From: Micromonospora citrea
GTDB taxonomy: Bacteria; Actinomycetota; Actinomycetes; Mycobacteriales; Micromonosporaceae
Direction of reading: 5' to 3'
Length of the DNA: 64,000 nt
NCBI RefSeq assembly: GCF_900090315.1
Contig: NZ_FMHZ01000002.1
Location: 1,900,501-1,964,500, forward strand
The notes beneath the pieces are model-generated. The model was not told the DNA's origin. It saw only the letters and a list, made by a program, of their open reading frames with translations, and made no database searches. Both the position numbers and the translations under genes were made by a program. This document shows, piece by piece, positions 9,693 to 22,530 of this stretch (its first letter is position 1; each line of letters starts with the position of its first letter).

Positions 9693-10135
9693 CCGCACCC
9701 ACACCGTCCGGCGCGCCGAACGCCCTCGGCGCGGCGCTCACCGCCGAGTACGCGGCGGTCTGGGCCTACGGCCCCATCGGGGTGCGCCTCACCGGCGCGG
9801 CCCGCCGGGCCGCCCGGGAGGCGGAGGCCGCGCACCGGCGTCGCCGCGACGACCTGGTGCTGCGGTTGAGCACGGGCGGCGGCGCCGTCCCGCCCGACCG
9901 GGCGGGCTACGCCCTGCCGTTCCCGGTGACCGACCGGGCCAGCGCGCTGCGGCTGGCCGTCGAGGTGGAGGAGCGCACGGCGGCGTTCTGGCGGGCGGTG
10001 GTCCCGGCCACCACCGGCGCCGACCGGGACCGGGCCCTGGCCGCCCTGGTCGACTACGCCCTGCGGGCGACCCGCTGGCGACGGACGGCCGGGATCACCC
10101 CGTCGACCGTGCCGTTCCCCGGTCGGCCCGCCTGA
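9689..10135 (+). CDS. DUF4439 ferritin-like protein
   Basis: A 148-residue all-helical protein with the DUF4439 pattern: an N-terminal helix with [20 protein letters not shown], a His/Arg-rich second helix ([15 protein letters not shown]), a [15 protein letters not shown] turn, and [17 protein letters not shown]. Glu and His residues sit where ferritin-like proteins bind metals (EY in helix 1, E..H in helix 2), but metal binding is not proven. It uses a GTG start that overlaps the upstream lipoprotein stop. The pair is a common actinobacterial two-gene unit of unknown role. Confidence 0.8.
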   Translation: MTAPTPSGAPNALGAALTAEYAAVWAYGPIGVRLTGAARRAAREAEAAHRRRRDDLVLRLSTGGGAVPPDRAGYALPFPVTDRASALRLAVEVEERTAAFWRAVVPATTGADRDRALAALVDYALRATRWRRTAGITPSTVPFPGRPA

Positions 10136-10171
10136 GCACCGCTGCCCACCGTCACGCTCCGGTTGCGGGTC

Positions 10172-10191
10172 GCATACCAGGTATGCATACT
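10172..10191. promoter_or_regulatory. Palindromic operator and -10 region of the PadR operon
   Basis: GCATACC-A-GGTATGC (10172-10186) is a perfect 15-base palindrome, overlapped by a second palindrome GTATGCATAC (10181-10190). It sits 14 bases before the padR-like ATG. The right part also resembles a -10 box (CATACT), which would place the transcript start at or next to the ATG. An autoregulatory PadR site is inferred from position and symmetry. Confidence 0.6.
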
Positions 10192-10199
10192 CCGTTCCC

Positions 10200-10787
10200 A
10201 TGTCCATCCGTCACGGGCTGCTCGCCCTGCTCGAGCGCGGCCAGATGTACGGCTACCAGCTCCGCGCCGCGTTCGAGGAGTCGACCGGCTCGACCTGGCC
10301 GCTGAACATCGGGCAGGTCTACACCACCCTGTCCCGCCTGGAGCGGGACGGGCTGGTCCGCTCGCTTCCCGAGAGCGAGGCCGGGCAGCGCCCGTACGAG
10401 ATCACCGACGCCGGGCGGGCGGACCTGACCCTGTGGTTCGCCACCCCGGTCAGCCGCACCGACCGGCCCCGCGACGAACTGGCGATCAAGCTGGCCCTCG
10501 CGTTGACCACCCCCGGCGTCGACGTGCGGTCGGTGGTGCAGACCCAGCGCAGCGCGACCATGCGCACGCTGCAGGAGTTGACCCGGTTGAAGTACGCCAG
10601 CGACCGCCCGGAGGAGCTGCCGTGGCGGCTGGTGCTGGACGCCATGGTCTTCCAGGCCGAGGCCGAGGTGCGCTGGCTGGACCACTGCGAGACCAGCCTC
10701 GTGGGCTACCGGCCGACCGGGCCCGGTCGGCTGCCGACGAGCCCTGCCGAGGCGGTGGACCGGGCGGACGAGGAGGCGCGACGGTGA
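10200..10787 (+). CDS. PadR family transcriptional regulator
   Basis: A 195-residue PadR protein. The winged helix spans residues 1-85: [20 protein letters not shown], then [18 protein letters not shown] and the wing with [15 protein letters not shown]-terminal helical dimerisation region follows, with a Vir_C-like pattern. The ATG has no Shine-Dalgarno sequence and may be leaderless. Its stop overlaps the GTG of the ABC ATPase gene by four bases, and that gene overlaps the permease gene, so the three form a coupled operon. Many PadR proteins repress an adjacent exporter until a drug or peptide binds; the ligand here is unknown. Confidence 0.9.
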   Translation: MSIRHGLLALLERGQMYGYQLRAAFEESTGSTWPLNIGQVYTTLSRLERDGLVRSLPESEAGQRPYEITDAGRADLTLWFATPVSRTDRPRDELAIKLALALTTPGVDVRSVVQTQRSATMRTLQELTRLKYASDRPEELPWRLVLDAMVFQAEAEVRWLDHCETSLVGYRPTGPGRLPTSPAEAVDRADEEARR

Positions 10788-11542
10788 ACGCGGGCGGCCC
10801 GTCGGCGGGCGAAGGCCCGGCCACGGCCGTGCTCGACGTGCGTGACGTGCACCGCACCCACGGCGTCGGGCCGGCGGCGGTGCACGCGCTGCGCGGGGTG
10901 AGCCTCGCCGTCCACCCGGGGGAACTCGTCGCGGTGATGGGCCCCTCCGGCTCCGGGAAGTCCACCCTGCTGGCCCTCGCCGGCGGGCTCGACGGCCCGA
11001 CGGCCGGCGAGGTGTACGTCGAGGGCGAGCAGCTCGGCGCCCTGGACCGGCGCCGTCTCGCCCAGGTGCGCCGCCGCCGGATCGGCTACATCTTCCAGGA
11101 CCTCAACCTGCTCGGCAGCCTCACCGCCGTGGAGAACGTCGCCCTGCCGCTGGAGCTGGACGGGACCGGTGTCCGGCGGGCCCGCCGGCTGGCGCTGGAC
11201 GCGTTGGCCGAGGTGGGCCTGCCCGAGCTGGGCGACCGGTTCCCCGACCAGCTCTCGGGCGGCCAGCAGCAGCGGGTGGCCATCGCCCGCGCGCTGGTCG
11301 GCGAACGCCGGCTGGTGCTCGCCGACGAGCCGACCGGGGCGCTGGACTCGCAGACCGGCGAGGCCGTGCTGCACCTGCTGCGCCGGCGGGTCGACGCGGG
11401 GGCCGCCGCGGTCCTGGTCACCCACGAGGCGCGGCACGCCGCCTGGGCCGACCGGGTGGTGTTCCTGCGCGACGGGGTGCTGGTCGACTCCACCGCCCCG
11501 CTCGGCAGCGTGGAGCAGTTGTTGAGCGGCAGCGGTCGATGA
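10784..11542 (+). CDS. ABC transporter ATP-binding protein (MacB/LolD type)
   Basis: A 252-residue ATPase for an FtsX-type permease. The Walker A motif GPSGSGKST lies at residues 53-61, the Q-loop in IGYIFQDLNLLGS, the signature LSGGQQQRVAIARAL, Walker B LVLADEPTGALDS, and the H-loop in VLVTHEARHAA. All catalytic residues are intact. The GTG start overlaps the padR stop (GTGA) and its stop overlaps the permease ATG (ATGA). Together they should form a mechanotransmission-type or lipid/drug-export ABC complex at the cytoplasmic membrane. Substrate unknown. Confidence 0.92.
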   Translation: MNAGGPSAGEGPATAVLDVRDVHRTHGVGPAAVHALRGVSLAVHPGELVAVMGPSGSGKSTLLALAGGLDGPTAGEVYVEGEQLGALDRRRLAQVRRRRIGYIFQDLNLLGSLTAVENVALPLELDGTGVRRARRLALDALAEVGLPELGDRFPDQLSGGQQQRVAIARALVGERRLVLADEPTGALDSQTGEAVLHLLRRRVDAGAAAVLVTHEARHAAWADRVVFLRDGVLVDSTAPLGSVEQLLSGSGR

Positions 11543-14268
11543 CGGCGGGCCGGGGCGGCCGGCTCGCCGGCGTCGTCGGTTCCTGGTGGGCGGCGCTGCG
11601 GATCGCCCGGCGCGAGGCCCGCCGGGCGCGGGGGCGTACGGCGCTGGTGCTCGCGATGATCACGCTGCCGGTGCTGGTGCTGACCTTCACCGCGGTGAGC
11701 TGGGACATGTCCGACCTGACCCGGGCCGAACGGAACGACCGCCAGCTCGGCACGGCGGACGCGGAGCTGCTCTGGGTGGCGCGGGGCCCGGTCTTCCAGG
11801 ACGCCTGGGGCGAGGGCTGGGGTTCCCCGGGAGACAACCTGGTCCCGGCCGGGCCGGTCACCGCCGCGCAGGTGACCGCCCTGCTGCCGGCCGGGAGCCG
11901 GGTCGTCCCGCTGCGCCGGTGGGTGGCGTTCGACGCCCGCGTCGGCGAGCGGGTCGTCGGCGGCGTCACCGGGCGGGAGGTGGACCTCGCCGACCCGCTC
12001 GGCCGAGGGCTGGCGCGGTTCCACTCGGGTCGGGCGCCGGCCGGGCCGGACGAGATCGCGGCGAGCCCCGCGGCGCTGCGCCGCCTCGACGTCCGTCCCG
12101 GTGGCACCGTCACCTCCGGCGACGGCGCGCGCTCGTGGCGGGTGGTCGGGGTGGCCGAGTACCCCGACGACCTGGGGCCCGTGGTGACGCTGTACCCGTC
12201 GACGGAGGGCCGGGCGGCCGAGCCGGAGTCGAGCTGGCTCGTGGACCTGCCCGGCGGCGTCGACGAGGCGTTGTTCCGCCGGCTCAACGAGCAGGGCGTC
12301 GTGGTGCGCGCCCGCACCCCGGCCCCGCCGTCGGGCACCGGTTCGCCCCCCTTCGCCACTTCCACCGGCATGGACGTCGAGGGGATGAGCGTCTCGGTGC
12401 TCGTCGGCGGGCTGGGGCTGCTGGAGGTGGTGCTGCTCGTCGGGCCGGCCTTCGCCGTCGGCGTACGCCGGCGACGCCGCGATCTCGCGCTGGTGGCGGT
12501 GGCCGGCGGGGACGACGCCCACCTGCGCCGCATCGTGCTGGCCGACGGCGTGGTGCTGGGCGCCCTCGGGGCCGCCACCGGGGTGACGCTGGGCGTCGCC
12601 GCCGCGTTCGCCGGCCGCCCGCTGGTGGAACAGCACCTCTACGGCGCACGCTTCGGCGGGTACCGCTGCTGGCCGGAGGCCCTCGTGGCGATCGCGGCCG
12701 TCGCGGTGCTGACCGGGGTGCTGGCCGCGCTGGCGCCCGCCTGGGCGGCCGCCCGGCAGGACGTGGTGGCGGGACTGGCCGGCCGCCGTGTCCCGCCGGC
12801 GCACCGCCGGCGCTGGCCGGTGGCGGGGCTGGCCCTGACCGTCGGCGGCGCGGCGCTCGCCGCGTTCGGGGCCGCCCGGACGGCGCCGGCGGTGCTCCTC
12901 GTCGGCCTGATCCTCGGCGAGTTGGGACTGGTCCTCGCCACCCCCACGCTGGTCGGCCTGCTCGCCCGGCTCGGCCGGTCGCTGCCGCTGGCCCCGCGGA
13001 TCGCCCTGCGCGACGCCAGCCGCAACCGGTCCTCCGCCGCCCCGGCGATCTCGGCCGTGATGGCGGCGGTCGCCGGCAGCGTCGCCGTCGGGGCGTACCT
13101 GGCCAGCGACCGCGCCCGGTCGGACGCCATGTACGCGCCGAGCCTCCCGCCCGGCACCGTGCTGGTGACCCTGCCGGAGGACGGCGCCGACCCGGCCCCG
13201 GACCGGCGGGGCGGCCGCCCGAACCTGGAGCAGGTCGCCGGGTCGGCCCGCGACCACCTGGGCGCCCGCACCGTCGTGCCGGTGGCCGAGGCGAGGTGCG
13301 GCGTCGGTGCCGACCCCTGTTCGGTCTCGCCGGTGCTGCCGCCCGAGCGGGCCTGCCCCTGGCCGTCGCGGGACGGCCTCGGCCGCGCCGAGCAGCGCCG
13401 GGCGCTCGCCGACGCCCGCTGCACGGGCGACCACGCCCCGTACGGCACGTACTTCCAGGCGGTGGTGGACGACGGCACCGTGCTGCCGGCCCTGACCGGG
13501 GCCGGTCCCGCCGAGGTGGCCGCCGCCACCGCCGTGCTGCGGGCCGGTGGGGTGGTGGTGACCGATCCGCGCTACGTGGTCGACGGCCGGGTCGACGTCG
13601 TGGTCGCCCGTTCCGGGCCGGACGGGTCCGTGGCGCCCCCGCCCACCACCGTCGACGGGTACGCGTTCCGCACCGGCCTGGGCGCGCAGCGGCTGCTGGT
13701 GTCCCCGCAGGCGGCCGACCGGCTCGGGTTGACCGCCCACCCGGTCGGCTGGGCGGTGTCGGCCGACGGCGCGCCCGGCGAGGAGCGGCAGGAGCGGTTC
13801 CGCACCGCCCTGCGGCCGTTCGGGGTGCAGTTGGAGTTCGAGTCGGGCGGCTCGGGCGACGACGAGCGGCCGGCGCTGCTCCTGCTGGCCGCCGCGGCCG
13901 GGGTGATCACCCTGGGGGCCGCCGGCATGGCCACGGGGCTGGCGGCGGCCGAGGGGCGGGCCGACCTGTCCACCCTGGCCGCGGTCGGCGCAGCCCCGGG
14001 GCTGCGCCGGCTGCTGTCGCTCTGTCAGGCGGGGGTGATCGCCGTGTCGGGCTCGGTGCTCGGCATCGGCGCCGGCCTCGGCTCGGCCGTGATCATCCTG
14101 ACCGCGCTGAACCGCCGGTACGCCGAGATGTGGCCGGTCCAGGACCCGTACCCGGTGCTGGTCCCCTGGGCCACCCTCGGCGTCCTGCTGGTGGTGCCGC
14201 TTGTCGCGATGCTCGGCGCGGGACTGTTCACCCGGTCCCGGCTGCCGGTCGAGCGACGTCTCGACTGA
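11539..14268 (+). CDS. FtsX-like ABC transporter permease, 909 residues
   Basis: A large permease with a transmembrane helix near the N-terminus (TALVLAMITLPVLVLTFTAV), a long extracytoplasmic domain, a first FtsX-type membrane block around residues 290-410, and a second set of helices around residues 430-530. A second periplasmic domain with several Cys residues (RCGVGADPCSV, ERACPWPS, DARCTGDH) is followed by a C-terminal FtsX block (LLAAAAGVITLGAAGMATGL). This is the duplicated-FtsX architecture common in actinomycete exporters. Four to five clustered Cys residues suggest disulfides outside the cell. It is translationally coupled to the ATPase gene. Confidence 0.88.
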   Translation: MTAGRGGRLAGVVGSWWAALRIARREARRARGRTALVLAMITLPVLVLTFTAVSWDMSDLTRAERNDRQLGTADAELLWVARGPVFQDAWGEGWGSPGDNLVPAGPVTAAQVTALLPAGSRVVPLRRWVAFDARVGERVVGGVTGREVDLADPLGRGLARFHSGRAPAGPDEIAASPAALRRLDVRPGGTVTSGDGARSWRVVGVAEYPDDLGPVVTLYPSTEGRAAEPESSWLVDLPGGVDEALFRRLNEQGVVVRARTPAPPSGTGSPPFATSTGMDVEGMSVSVLVGGLGLLEVVLLVGPAFAVGVRRRRRDLALVAVAGGDDAHLRRIVLADGVVLGALGAATGVTLGVAAAFAGRPLVEQHLYGARFGGYRCWPEALVAIAAVAVLTGVLAALAPAWAAARQDVVAGLAGRRVPPAHRRRWPVAGLALTVGGAALAAFGAARTAPAVLLVGLILGELGLVLATPTLVGLLARLGRSLPLAPRIALRDASRNRSSAAPAISAVMAAVAGSVAVGAYLASDRARSDAMYAPSLPPGTVLVTLPEDGADPAPDRRGGRPNLEQVAGSARDHLGARTVVPVAEARCGVGADPCSVSPVLPPERACPWPSRDGLGRAEQRRALADARCTGDHAPYGTYFQAVVDDGTVLPALTGAGPAEVAAATAVLRAGGVVVTDPRYVVDGRVDVVVARSGPDGSVAPPPTTVDGYAFRTGLGAQRLLVSPQAADRLGLTAHPVGWAVSADGAPGEERQERFRTALRPFGVQLEFESGGSGDDERPALLLLAAAAGVITLGAAGMATGLAAAEGRADLSTLAAVGAAPGLRRLLSLCQAGVIAVSGSVLGIGAGLGSAVIILTALNRRYAEMWPVQDPYPVLVPWATLGVLLVVPLVAMLGAGLFTRSRLPVERRLD

Positions 14269-14296
14269 GCGGACGGCGACGGGCACACTGGTCTCC

Positions 14297-14797
14297 GTGC
14301 CCGTTCTGGGAGCCCTCACCCGCCGCGTCGGTCACCACCGCTGGTTCGGCGCCGCCGCCCGCCTGCTCGTCCCCGCCGACCGGGTGGTCGGGCGGCTCAC
14401 CCGGGGCCGGGTGGTCGCGCTGGGCCTCGTCCCGTCGCTTGTCGTCACCACCACCGGCCGTCGCTCCGGCAAGCCGCGCAGCAACCCCCTGTTGTACGTG
14501 CCCGACGGCGGGGCGTACGTGGTGGTGGGCACCAACTTCGGCCAGACCCACCAGCCGGGCTGGGCGCTGAACCTGCTCGCCGACCCGACGGCCGAGGTGG
14601 CCGTGAAGGGTCGCCGGCTCCCGGTGCGCGCCGAGGTCGCCACCGGCGCCGAACGGGAGCGGCTGTGGCGGCTCCTGGTCGACCAGTGGCCCGCCTACGA
14701 GGCGTACGTGCGGCGGGCCGGCGGCCGGGAGATCCTCGTCTTCCGGCTGGTCCCCACCGGGCGCGGCGGGCCGGGCGGACCGGAGGGACGCGGCTAG
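14297..14797 (+). CDS. Deazaflavin (F420)-dependent nitroreductase family protein
   Basis: A 166-residue split beta-barrel protein of the Ddn/F420-dependent oxidoreductase family. The hallmark segment LVVTTTGRRSGKPRSNPLLY is followed by YVVVGTNFGQTHQPGWALNL and LADPTAEVAVKGRRLPVRAE, all typical of the family. Members reduce nitro-compounds, quinones or enoates with reduced F420, or simply bind F420. The GTG start at 14297 gives an N-terminus (VPVLGALTRRVGHH) that fits homologues; longer upstream readings overlap the permease gene. Substrate unknown. Confidence 0.88.
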   Translation: MPVLGALTRRVGHHRWFGAAARLLVPADRVVGRLTRGRVVALGLVPSLVVTTTGRRSGKPRSNPLLYVPDGGAYVVVGTNFGQTHQPGWALNLLADPTAEVAVKGRRLPVRAEVATGAERERLWRLLVDQWPAYEAYVRRAGGREILVFRLVPTGRGGPGGPEGRG

Positions 14798-14883
14798 GGT
14801 GGTGCGGGTGACCGGCGCCGACGGTGACACCGGCGGCCCGGCCCCGACGGACGGCCCGGTGGCGAGGGCGTGAGGTGGTCGGC

Positions 14884-15621
14884 GTGGACGTGGAGGACGG
14901 TGCCGCCGACGGCGGCGTACGCCCGGACGATCCACGGTGGGCGGTGGCCGGGCGGGTCGCCGACGCCGCGCGCCGGCGCTTCCCGGCCGACGTGCTCGCG
15001 GTGGCGGTGCACGGCCCGCTGGCGCACGGCGACGACGACGGCGGCGGGGACGGTGAGGTCGGGTTGCTGGTGGTGACCTACCGCCCCGGCGGCGGGCCGC
15101 CCCCGGCCACGCGGCGGGTCGACGGCGTGCTGGTGGACCTCACCGTGTCCGGCGCGGACGACTACCTGCGCCAGGCGCGGGTGATCTCGCCGCTCTGGCC
15201 GCTGACCGCCGACCGTTACGTCAGCACCCGGGCGCTGCACGACCCGACCGGCTGGCTGCGCGCCCTGCGCGACGAGCATCTGGGCCGGCTGGCCCGGGCC
15301 CGGCCCGCCGAGTTCAGCACGGCCGCCCGGCAGGCGTGGTACAGGGGCAGCGCGGCGCACGCGCGGGCCGCCCGGCTGGCCGAGTGGTACGAGACCGACC
15401 AGGCCCTGCTGATGCTCGGCGAGGCGCGGCTGGCGGCGGCCACCGTGCACGGGCTGCTCAGCCGCACCTACTTCCGCGACCCGGGGGACGCCGTGCGGCG
15501 CACCGGTCTGGCCGGCGCGGACATGACCGAGGTGGGCGCGGTGCTGGCCCGCCAGGCGGAGGAGCTGGCCGCGCGGGGCCGCCCGGTCGACGGCACGGTG
15601 GACGACCTCCTCGACGGCTGA
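14884..15621 (+). CDS. Nucleotidyltransferase-fold protein
   Basis: The N-terminal half matches a minimal nucleotidyltransferase fold: VAVHGPLAHGDDDGGGDGEV, a diverged G[GS]-x(9)-D-x-D signature, then VLVDLTVSGADDYL carrying a third possible Asp. The C-terminal half is helical (FSTAARQAWYRGSAAHARAA), like kanamycin nucleotidyltransferase-type proteins. The usual D-x-D is weakened (Asp-Gly-Glu), so activity is uncertain. A GTG at 14884 was chosen because GAGG lies eight bases upstream; a GTG at 14875 is also possible. It could be an aminoglycoside-type enzyme or an antitoxin-like relative. No resistance phenotype can be inferred. Confidence 0.7.
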   Translation: MDVEDGAADGGVRPDDPRWAVAGRVADAARRRFPADVLAVAVHGPLAHGDDDGGGDGEVGLLVVTYRPGGGPPPATRRVDGVLVDLTVSGADDYLRQARVISPLWPLTADRYVSTRALHDPTGWLRALRDEHLGRLARARPAEFSTAARQAWYRGSAAHARAARLAEWYETDQALLMLGEARLAAATVHGLLSRTYFRDPGDAVRRTGLAGADMTEVGAVLARQAEELAARGRPVDGTVDDLLDG

Positions 15622-15769
15622 TCCCGACGGCCCTTCACTCGACGGCAGCCCGCGTCGCCTCCGTGCGGCGGGTGACGACGCACTGCGGGCGGGTGGTCCG
15701 CGAGGGCGATCACGAGCAGGCGGGACGGCGGCCCGGCCCGCCCGCGTCGCCGGGGTGGGCGACCGTGGC

Positions 15770-16486
15770 TCAGCCGATGCCGCCCTGGACGCCGATGAGG
15801 GCGCCGATCAGGTAGGTGGCGCCGGCCGCCAACGCGCCGAGCAGGAGCTGCCGCAGGCCGCCGGTCCACCAGGGCCGGGCGGTGAACCGGGCGACCACCG
15901 CCCCGGCCGCGAAGAGCCCGAGGCCGCCGACGCCCAGCGCGAGCCAGAGGCTCGTCGCGCCGAACAGGTAGGTCAGCAGCGGCACCAGGGCCCCGACCGA
16001 GAAGAACAGGAACGACGAGATCGCGGCCGCCCACGGGCTGGGCTGGTCGTCGGGGTCGACGCCCAACTCCTCCCGGACGTGCACCCGCAGGGCCTCCTCC
16101 GGGTTGCGCCGCACGGCCTCGGCGACCTGCATGGCGAGGTCGTGCGGCAGGCCCCGGGCGACCCACGCCTGGGCCAGCTCGCGCGCCTCGGCCTCGGGGT
16201 GCCGCTCCAGCTCCCGGCGCTCCTTGGCCACCTCGGCCGCGACCTGCTCGTTGGCCGAGCGGACGCTCGTGTACTCCCCCAGCCCCATCGAGATGGCGCC
16301 GGCCACCAGGCCGGCGGTGCCGGTGAGCACGATGCTGCGAGGCGACACCCCGCCGCCACCGACGCCCGCGATCAGGGCGATGTTGGTGACCAGGCCGTCC
16401 ATCGCGCCGAAGACGGCGGGCCGCAGCCAGCCGCCGGAGACGTCCGCGTGGTGTGCCTCGCGCAGCGCGGCAGGGGTGTCGGTCAC
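15770..16486 (-). CDS. VIT1/CCC1 family iron/manganese transporter
   Basis: A 238-residue membrane protein. The first helix region [20 protein letters not shown] and the second [20 protein letters not shown] carry the Asp, Met and Glu signature residues of VIT-family transporters. A cytosolic metal-binding helix pair rich in Glu follows ([37 protein letters not shown]). Three more helices complete the five-helix pattern. VIT proteins export Fe(II) or Mn(II) in exchange for protons; in bacteria they probably protect against metal excess. The GTG start overlaps the map stop by four bases, so the two are co-transcribed. Confidence 0.9.
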   Translation of the reverse strand: MTDTPAALREAHHADVSGGWLRPAVFGAMDGLVTNIALIAGVGGGGVSPRSIVLTGTAGLVAGAISMGLGEYTSVRSANEQVAAEVAKERRELERHPEAEARELAQAWVARGLPHDLAMQVAEAVRRNPEEALRVHVREELGVDPDDQPSPWAAAISSFLFFSVGALVPLLTYLFGATSLWLALGVGGLGLFAAGAVVARFTARPWWTGGLRQLLLGALAAGATYLIGALIGVQGGIG

Positions 16487-17340
16487 GGCAGGGTGAGGAT
16501 CTCGTGGCCGTCCTCGGTCACCACGATCGTGTGCTCGAACTGGGCCGTCCACCTGCGGTCCTTGGTGACCACCGTCCAGCCGTCGTCCCACATGTCGTAC
16601 TCGTGGGTGCCGAGGGTGATCATCGGCTCGATCGTGAACGTCATCCCCGGCTCCATCACGTCCGTGGGGCGGGGGCTGTCGTAGTGCGGCACGTAGAGCC
16701 CGCTGTGGAAGGACTCGCCGATGCCGTGGCCGGTGAAGTCCCGCACCACGCCGTAGCCGAAGCGCTTCGCGTACGACTCGATGACCCGGCCGACGACGTT
16801 GATCTGGCGGCCCGGGGCGACCGCGCGGATGCCGCGCATCATCGCCTCGTGGGTCCGCTCGACCAGCAGGCGGGCCTCCTCGCTGACCTCGCCGACGCAG
16901 AAGGTGGCATCCGTGTCGCCGTGCACCCCGTTGATGTACGCGGTGACGTCGACGTTGATGATGTCGCCGTCCTGGAGCACCGTCGAGTCGGGGATGCCGT
17001 GGCAGATCACCTCGTTGAGGCTGGTGCAGCAGGACTTGGGGAAGCCCTTGTAGCCCAGCGTCGACGGGTAGGCGCCGTGGTCGCAGAGGAACTCGTGCAC
17101 GACCCGGTCGATCTCGTCGGTGGTCACGCCCGGCTTGCAGTGCTCACCGGCGAGCTGGGTGGCCTGCGCGGCGAGTCGACCGGCGATCCGCATCTTCTCG
17201 ATCGTCTCGGGGGTCTGCACGTGCGAGCCGCGCCACTGGAGCGGACGCTTCTTGCCGACGTACTCCGGGCGGACGATGTGGGCGGGCACGGCCCGCCACG
17301 GGGAGAGCGTGCCTGGGGTCAGCGGCGCACGGACGGTCAT
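16483..17340 (-). CDS. map: Methionine aminopeptidase, type I
   Basis: Removes the initiator Met from nascent proteins. The 285-residue product has the five metal ligands in place: Asp131 (IINVDVTAY), Asp142 (HGDTDATF), His205 (FTGHGIGES), Glu238 (FTIEPM) and Glu269 (AQFEHTI). The substrate-binding His114 (VICHGIPD) is also present. An N-terminal extension with [17 protein letters not shown] is typical of the longer actinobacterial MetAP1c form. The ATG at 17338-17340 is used; longer frames run into the STAS gene region. It overlaps the VIT-type transporter gene downstream. Confidence 0.97.
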   Translation of the reverse strand: MTVRAPLTPGTLSPWRAVPAHIVRPEYVGKKRPLQWRGSHVQTPETIEKMRIAGRLAAQATQLAGEHCKPGVTTDEIDRVVHEFLCDHGAYPSTLGYKGFPKSCCTSLNEVICHGIPDSTVLQDGDIINVDVTAYINGVHGDTDATFCVGEVSEEARLLVERTHEAMMRGIRAVAPGRQINVVGRVIESYAKRFGYGVVRDFTGHGIGESFHSGLYVPHYDSPRPTDVMEPGMTFTIEPMITLGTHEYDMWDDGWTVVTKDRRWTAQFEHTIVVTEDGHEILTLP

Positions 17341-17436
17341 GGCCCCAAGCCTATCGCCGCGCGGGCGGGTGACCCCCGCCACCGCCCGCCCGTCCCGGTT
17401 GTTGCCGCGCCGCGACCGCTGTGCCATTGTGGCTGC

Positions 17437-17754
17437 GTGGATCAAGGGGACGCCGCGCCTCCCGTCTTTTCCGCCAGCGCGGAGGTCGACGGTGGTCACG
17501 TCCGTGTCGTGGTGACCGGCGAGGTCGACATGGCGACCGCCGACACGATGGTCCAGACGGTGCTGCGGGAGCCGGCCGAGCGGGTGACCCTCGACCTGCG
17601 GGCGGTCACCTTCTTCGACTCGGCGGCCATCCACGCCGTGGTCCGCCTGGCCCAGCAGTTCCCCGCCACGCTCGCCGTGCTGCCGTCGCGGCAGGTCCGC
17701 CGGGTGCTGGACATCTCCGGCCTGGGCGACCAGGCCTGGCTCCGCTCCGCCTGA
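17437..17754 (+). CDS. STAS domain protein (anti-sigma factor antagonist type)
   Basis: A 105-residue single STAS domain: [36 protein letters not shown]. Ser62, directly after Asp61 in FFDSAA, occupies the position that is phosphorylated in SpoIIAA/RsbV. In partner switching the unphosphorylated form captures an anti-sigma kinase. It converges, with a 24-base gap, on a gene whose product carries both a PP2C phosphatase and an RsbW-like kinase domain. That protein is therefore the obvious candidate partner (inference). The GTG start lacks a strong Shine-Dalgarno sequence. Confidence 0.87.
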   Translation: MDQGDAAPPVFSASAEVDGGHVRVVVTGEVDMATADTMVQTVLREPAERVTLDLRAVTFFDSAAIHAVVRLAQQFPATLAVLPSRQVRRVLDISGLGDQAWLRSA

Positions 17755-17778
17755 GCAGTTCCGCCGCCGGGGGCCCGC

Positions 17779-21438
<3,660 letters not shown>

Positions 21439-21757
21439 GCAGCCTCCCGCTCCGGCCGATCCCCCGTCCGACCCGATGATCCATCCGGCCGTGCCCCGCT
21501 CTGTACCCCGACGGACCAGCAACGTAACGCATCACGCGCGTGGCGCGCCGGTTACGTCCGCCTCACCGGGTCGTCGACTGCCCGACAGCTCCGTCGCTGT
21601 CGGACGGGACTGAGCGGGCCACCGTCCGAAACCCCGGGCGGCAGCGCGTTCGGTCCCACCGACGGGACTACCCCGGGCCCGCCCGGGCCATCCGTCACAT
21701 CGTGTGTGATATCGGTGACACCCCCGGCCGACGGCCCTCCACAGCGGAGGAACGGAC
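21439..21757. other. Gap with three inverted repeats between kinase fusion and SDR genes
   Basis: No gene is supported. Three inverted repeats are seen. CCGACAG/CTGTCGG occupies 21582-21603 with an 8-base loop. TCGGACGG/CCGTCCGA occupies 21600-21629 with a 14-base loop. TCACA-TCGTG-TGTGA lies at 21695-21709. The first two overlap at one arm and may be alternative hairpins ending the SDR operon. The third looks like a protein-binding palindrome. Confidence 0.5.
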
Positions 21758-22525
21758 TCACAGCGGGGTGACGTACGCGCCCGTGATGCCCCCGTCGACC
21801 ACGAACTGCGCGGCCGTCATGAAGGAGGCGTCGTCGCTGGCGAGGAAGGCCACCGCCGCCGCGATCTCCTCCGGCCGGCCGAACCGCCCCATCGGCACGT
21901 GCACCAGCCGGCGCTCCGCGCGCTCCGGGTCGGCGGCGAAGAGCTCCAGCAGCAGCGGGGTGGCGACCGGGCCGGGGCAGAGCGCGTTGACGCGGATGCC
22001 CTCCCGGGCGAACTGCACGCCCAGCTCCCGGGTCATCGCCAGCACCCCGCCCTTGCTCGCCGTGTACGCGACCTGCGAGGTGGCCGCCCCCATCAGCGCC
22101 ACGAACGAGGCGGTGTTGATGATCGAACCCCGGCCCTGCCGGCGCATGTGCGGGATGACGTACCTGCAGCACAGGTAGACGCTCGTCGTGTTGACCCGCA
22201 GCACCCGCTCCCAGGCGTCCAGCCCGGTGGTCAGGATGGAGTCGTCCTCCGGCGGGGAGATGCCGGCGTTGTTGAACGCGACGTCGATCCGGCCGTGCCG
22301 GGCGGCCACCCCGTCGAAGAGGTCCCGCACGGCCGCCTCGTCGGCGACGTCGGCCGCGACGAACTCGCCGCCGACCTCCTCGGCGGCCCGCCCGCCGGCC
22401 TCCGGGTCGATGTCCACGCAGACCACCCGCGCCCCCTCGGCGGCGAACCGCCGCACGGTGGCCAGCCCGATCCCGCTGCCCGCCCCGGTGACCACGGCCA
22501 CCCGGTCCTGAAGACGACCCCGCAC
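21758..22525 (-). CDS. Short-chain dehydrogenase/reductase (SDR)
   Basis: A classical SDR of 255 residues. It has the Rossmann glycine motif VTGAGSGIG, NAD-preferring acidic residue in VVCVDIDPEAGG, the NNAG motif (VAFNNAGIS), and the catalytic YTASKGG (Tyr-x-x-x-Lys) with an upstream Ser/Asn-containing strand (GSIINTASFVALMG). A GTG at 22525 is preferred: GGAGGA ends nine bases upstream. A GTG at 22534 would overlap the ALDH stop. It lies downstream of an aldehyde dehydrogenase gene and a glutamine synthetase-like gene, so it probably oxidises or reduces an alcohol or keto intermediate of the same catabolic route. Confidence 0.88.
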   Translation of the reverse strand: MRGRLQDRVAVVTGAGSGIGLATVRRFAAEGARVVCVDIDPEAGGRAAEEVGGEFVAADVADEAAVRDLFDGVAARHGRIDVAFNNAGISPPEDDSILTTGLDAWERVLRVNTTSVYLCCRYVIPHMRRQGRGSIINTASFVALMGAATSQVAYTASKGGVLAMTRELGVQFAREGIRVNALCPGPVATPLLLELFAADPERAERRLVHVPMGRFGRPEEIAAAVAFLASDDASFMTAAQFVVDGGITGAYVTPL

Positions 22526-22530
22526 GCGCC

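Noticed and set aside
11086..14319. Long minus-strand open frame opposite the ABC/FtsX genes
   Set aside because: The plus-strand genes have clear ABC and FtsX motifs and overlapping start-stop coupling; the antisense product is Arg/Gly/Gln-rich without motifs.
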